A DNA stretch of 64,000 nt, from the NCBI GenBank assembly GCA_019636345.1, contig JAHBXQ010000004.1, positions 1 through 64,000 on the forward strand, read 5' to 3'. The translations under genes and the position numbers were made by a program. Shown piece after piece: positions 61,856-64,000 of this stretch; the stretch's first letter is position 1; the number at the start of each line of letters is the position of its first letter. The notes beneath the pieces are model-generated. The model did no database searches. It saw only the letters and a program-made list of their open reading frames with translations, and had not been told where the DNA came from. Source of the stretch: Pirellulales bacterium (GTDB lineage Bacteria; Planctomycetota; Planctomycetia; Pirellulales; Lacipirellulaceae).

Positions 61856-62815
61856 CTAAAAATAGCCCTCGCGCTTCTTGCGTTCCATCGCCGCCGCTTC
61901 GTCGCGATCGACGGCTCGGCCGTACCGCTCCGAACGGCGGGCGGTCAGCGTTTCGTCGACCACGGCTGCGAGCGTCGTCGCCGTCGATTCGACGGCGCCC
62001 GTCAACGGGTAGCAGCCGAGCGTGCGAAACCGAACCATCCGGACGCTCGGCGTCTCGCCGGGAAGGAGTCGCATCCGCTCGTCGTCGACGACGAGCAACT
62101 CGCCGTCGCGATCGACGACGGGCCGCGGTTTGGCGAGGTAGAGAGGCACGATCGGAATTTGCTCTTGGAGGATGTACAGCCAGACGTCCGCCTCCGTCCA
62201 ATTCGACAACGGAAAAACGCGGAAGCATTCGCCGCGGCGATGCCACGTGTTGTAGACGTTCCACAGTTCGGGACGTTGATTGCGGGGGTCCCAGCGGTGG
62301 CGCCGATCGCGAAAGGAGAACACGCGTTCCTTGGCACGCGATCGCTCCTCGTCACGTCGCCCGCCGCCGATCGCAGCGTCGAACCGATGATCGTCCAGAG
62401 CCTGCTTGAGCGGCTGCGTTCGCATGACGTCGGTGTAGGCCCCGCCGGCGTGATCGAACGGATTCACTCCCGCCCGGACCCCGTCCTCGTTGACGGCGAC
62501 GATCACCTCGAGCCCCAGAGCGCGACGGACGTATTCCTCGCGAAACTCGATCATTTCGCGAAACTCCCACGTCGAGTCGACGTGGAGCAACGGAAATGGG
62601 AGCGGAGCCGGGAAGAACGCCTTCCGCGCCAAGTGGAGAATGACCGAGGAGTCTTTGCCGATCGAGTACAGCAGCACGGGCTTCTCGAATTCGGCGACGA
62701 CCTCGCGGAGGATATGAACGCTCTCCGCTTCCAAATGGCGCAGGTGATCGTCCCGGTGCGCGGGAGGCGTTCGTTCCGCAGCGGCGACGGAGGGAGCGGC
62801 AAGCGGCGCTGTCAT
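61856..62815 (-). CDS. cysD: Sulfate adenylyltransferase subunit 2 (CysD)
   Basis: 319-residue ATP-pyrophosphatase of the PAPS-reductase fold. The PP-loop is [20 protein letters not shown]; other family motifs are [37 protein letters not shown] and [12 protein letters not shown]. The C-terminus KKREGYF is the family end. It forms the ATP sulfurylase with CysN encoded directly downstream. PAPS produced here can serve both sulfate assimilation and the sulfotransferases of the polysaccharide operon. The N-terminal ~15 residues are Ala-rich and nonconserved; the ATG at 62815 is accepted. Confidence 0.95.
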   Translation of the reverse strand: MTAPLAAPSVAAAERTPPAHRDDHLRHLEAESVHILREVVAEFEKPVLLYSIGKDSSVILHLARKAFFPAPLPFPLLHVDSTWEFREMIEFREEYVRRALGLEVIVAVNEDGVRAGVNPFDHAGGAYTDVMRTQPLKQALDDHRFDAAIGGGRRDEERSRAKERVFSFRDRRHRWDPRNQRPELWNVYNTWHRRGECFRVFPLSNWTEADVWLYILQEQIPIVPLYLAKPRPVVDRDGELLVVDDERMRLLPGETPSVRMVRFRTLGCYPLTGAVESTATTLAAVVDETLTARRSERYGRAVDRDEAAAMERKKREGYF

Positions 62816-62908
62816 GGAGAATCGACCTTGAGCGGCGAGGGGAAGGAGCGGACGGCCGGCGAGCGGCCTGGGAGTCCGACGCGTCGGGACGCGGCGCGGC
62901 GGAGCCGG

Positions 62909-64000
62909 TCACGAGCGGCCGGCGTCCGCGGGGGCGAGAGGTTCGTTCCGAAGTTCCATGGCGTGAGCGACTCGAATCGGCAGCCACGATCCCCGACGCG
63001 TGAAGCGGAAGAACCGACCCTCGTCGAGGGCGACCAGATGCAGCCAGCCGTTTGCGATTTGGGCTCGCAACGAGGCGTGCGCGGCAAGGATGCGCTCGAT
63101 CGCTTGCCGCGGCGCGGCGACGACGGCCTGGAGGCGCAACGGTTCGTGACGCCACCGCGTCCCGTCGTGGAGCGATTCCACGGGAAGTCCAGTGAGCAGG
63201 TCGCCGCCGCCCCCGGCGACGAGCCCGAAACGGCCGACGACGTTATGGGTCGTCTTGGTCCCGCACCCGTACTGAGCGTTGTCGACCGTCGAGGCGTAGT
63301 ACTGCAGGTTGATCCATTGGGCGACGACCAGCGGGGCGGTCATGATCAGCTCGAGCGTCGATCCGTCGAGGTCGGAGCGATGGTCGTAGTCATGAAGGAA
63401 GACCCGCCCGTCCAGGCGGGCTCCCCGGGTGAGTTCGCGGGGACCGATCACGAAGGCGGCGTTGCCGACGAGCCCCCATTCAGGCCGGACCTCCGACCAG
63501 TCCCGCCCCCGGCGGACCAGTTCGGCGTCATCGCGGCAGGCGAGCGTCGGCAAGCGTTCCTGCCGCGCTTTTCCGGCGGCGACATGGGCGACCGTCTGGA
63601 GCAATTGGACGTCCGCGGCGTGCGAATCGGGGACGTCGGCGAGGAAGAACGTGATCGCGTCGGTCGTCGTCTCATGGAGCGCAGCCAGGAAATGCGTGTC
63701 CGCAGGGACGTCGACGCCGCGCTCGGCCAGTCCTCGGCGAACGTCCGCGTCGTTGAGCAGCGCGGCTGCGAACTGCGCGTTCGCCTCCCCGCTGTGGCCG
63801 CCGCAGGCGCCGCATTCCAAGCCGGCTTGGAGCGGGTTGTTCGCGACGGCGGTACCGTGCCCGCAGAAGACGACGAGTCGCGGAAACTCGGTTGCGATCC
63901 CGGCGTTTCGCAGGATCGCGTGGGCCAAGTCGAGCCGGCGGGAAGGAGCAAGCCCCGGCGCATCGAGCCGGAAGCGACTCGGCCCCGAGGCGCCGCGCTC
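62909..64000 (-). CDS. dabA: DabA (DUF2309/UPF0753), C-terminal part, cut by window end
   Basis: The last ~363 residues of a DabA-type protein; the frame continues past base 64000. DabA is a zinc, carbonic-anhydrase-like subunit of the DAB inorganic-carbon uptake complex. The visible zinc ligands are His in VVFCGHGTAV and Cys in GLECGACGG, exactly 15 residues apart as in characterised DabA (H524-C539). Further family segments are QWINLQYYASTVDN, YGCGTKTTHN and GLPVESLHDG. The usual partner DabB, an NuoL-like membrane subunit, would be expected beyond the window. Location upstream of cysD on the same strand with a 93-bp gap suggests co-transcription. Confidence 0.93.
   Translation of the reverse strand, partial: ERGASGPSRFRLDAPGLAPSRRLDLAHAILRNAGIATEFPRLVVFCGHGTAVANNPLQAGLECGACGGHSGEANAQFAAALLNDADVRRGLAERGVDVPADTHFLAALHETTTDAITFFLADVPDSHAADVQLLQTVAHVAAGKARQERLPTLACRDDAELVRRGRDWSEVRPEWGLVGNAAFVIGPRELTRGARLDGRVFLHDYDHRSDLDGSTLELIMTAPLVVAQWINLQYYASTVDNAQYGCGTKTTHNVVGRFGLVAGGGGDLLTGLPVESLHDGTRWRHEPLRLQAVVAAPRQAIERILAAHASLRAQIANGWLHLVALDEGRFFRFTRRGSWLPIRVAHAMELRNEPLAPADAGRS

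Noticed and set aside
1-64000. tRNA, rRNA or CRISPR array
   Set aside because: Read for cloverleaf-like T-arm motifs, rRNA signatures and regularly spaced repeats; none was found.

Overview
The window is GC-rich DNA that I assign to a planctomycete, most likely the order Pirellulales. The reasons are ten proteins with PEP-CTERM-like tails, several carrying planctomycete-style dockerin repeats (D-x-D-x-D-G ... FLxWQR). An exosortase of the planctomycete XrtU type, a DUF1593 protein and a DUF5107-TPR protein point the same way. No rRNA, tRNA or CRISPR array was seen. The order-level assignment is inference from protein style, not from a marker gene.

Layout. (1) 1-3.9 kb: a broken insertion-sequence orfA runs in frame into a DUF1593 glycan-associated hydrolase. 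A PL10 pectate lyase and a 5'-truncated PEP-CTERM fragment follow. (2) 3.9-10.4 kb: a gene-poor stretch, then a 1358-residue CheB-CheR-PAS-histidine kinase-receiver hybrid. It converges on an unusual CsrA-receiver fusion. (3) 10.4-15.1 kb: three secreted PEP-CTERM proteins, one with a FecR domain. (4) 15.8-34.7 kb: a ~19-kb minus-strand exopolysaccharide locus that reads from 34.7 kb down. It opens with a NusG/RfaH-like antiterminator. Then come a short FkbM-type methyltransferase, a Wzx flippase, two sulfotransferases, a glycosyltransferase, a Wzy-like polymerase, a pyruvyltransferase, two GT4 enzymes, two hexapeptide acyltransferases and a methyltransferase. It ends with a beta-helix PEP-CTERM protein, a GT2, the exosortase and a GT4. 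(5) 35.3-39.6 kb: two more PEP-CTERM proteins. (6) 39.7-49 kb: a carbohydrate-use cluster with a XylR/AraC regulator divergent from DUF5107-TPR, a GH2 hydrolase and an MFS sugar porter. (7) 49.6-51.2 kb: a three-gene hipB-hipS-hipT toxin-antitoxin module between diverged 73-bp direct repeats. (8) 52.2-56.6 kb: three PEP-CTERM proteins and a small membrane protein. (9) 57.3-59.6 kb: a PilZ-domain gene whose 3' end plus downstream DNA is duplicated (451 bp, nearly identical) on either side of an AbrB-Doc toxin-antitoxin module. (10) 59.8-64 kb: cysN-cysC fusion, cysD and the C-terminal part of dabA (DUF2309), cut by the window end.

How it fits together. The exosortase probably processes the PEP-CTERM proteins seen here and couples them to the surface polymer made by the surrounding locus. 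Sulfotransferases in that locus need PAPS, which CysD and CysNC can supply from the far end of the window. The most unusual items are the CsrA-receiver fusion beside a giant hybrid kinase, the toxin-antitoxin module bracketed by a 451-bp duplication, and the antiterminator-led exosortase/polysaccharide operon that contains its own candidate sorting substrate.
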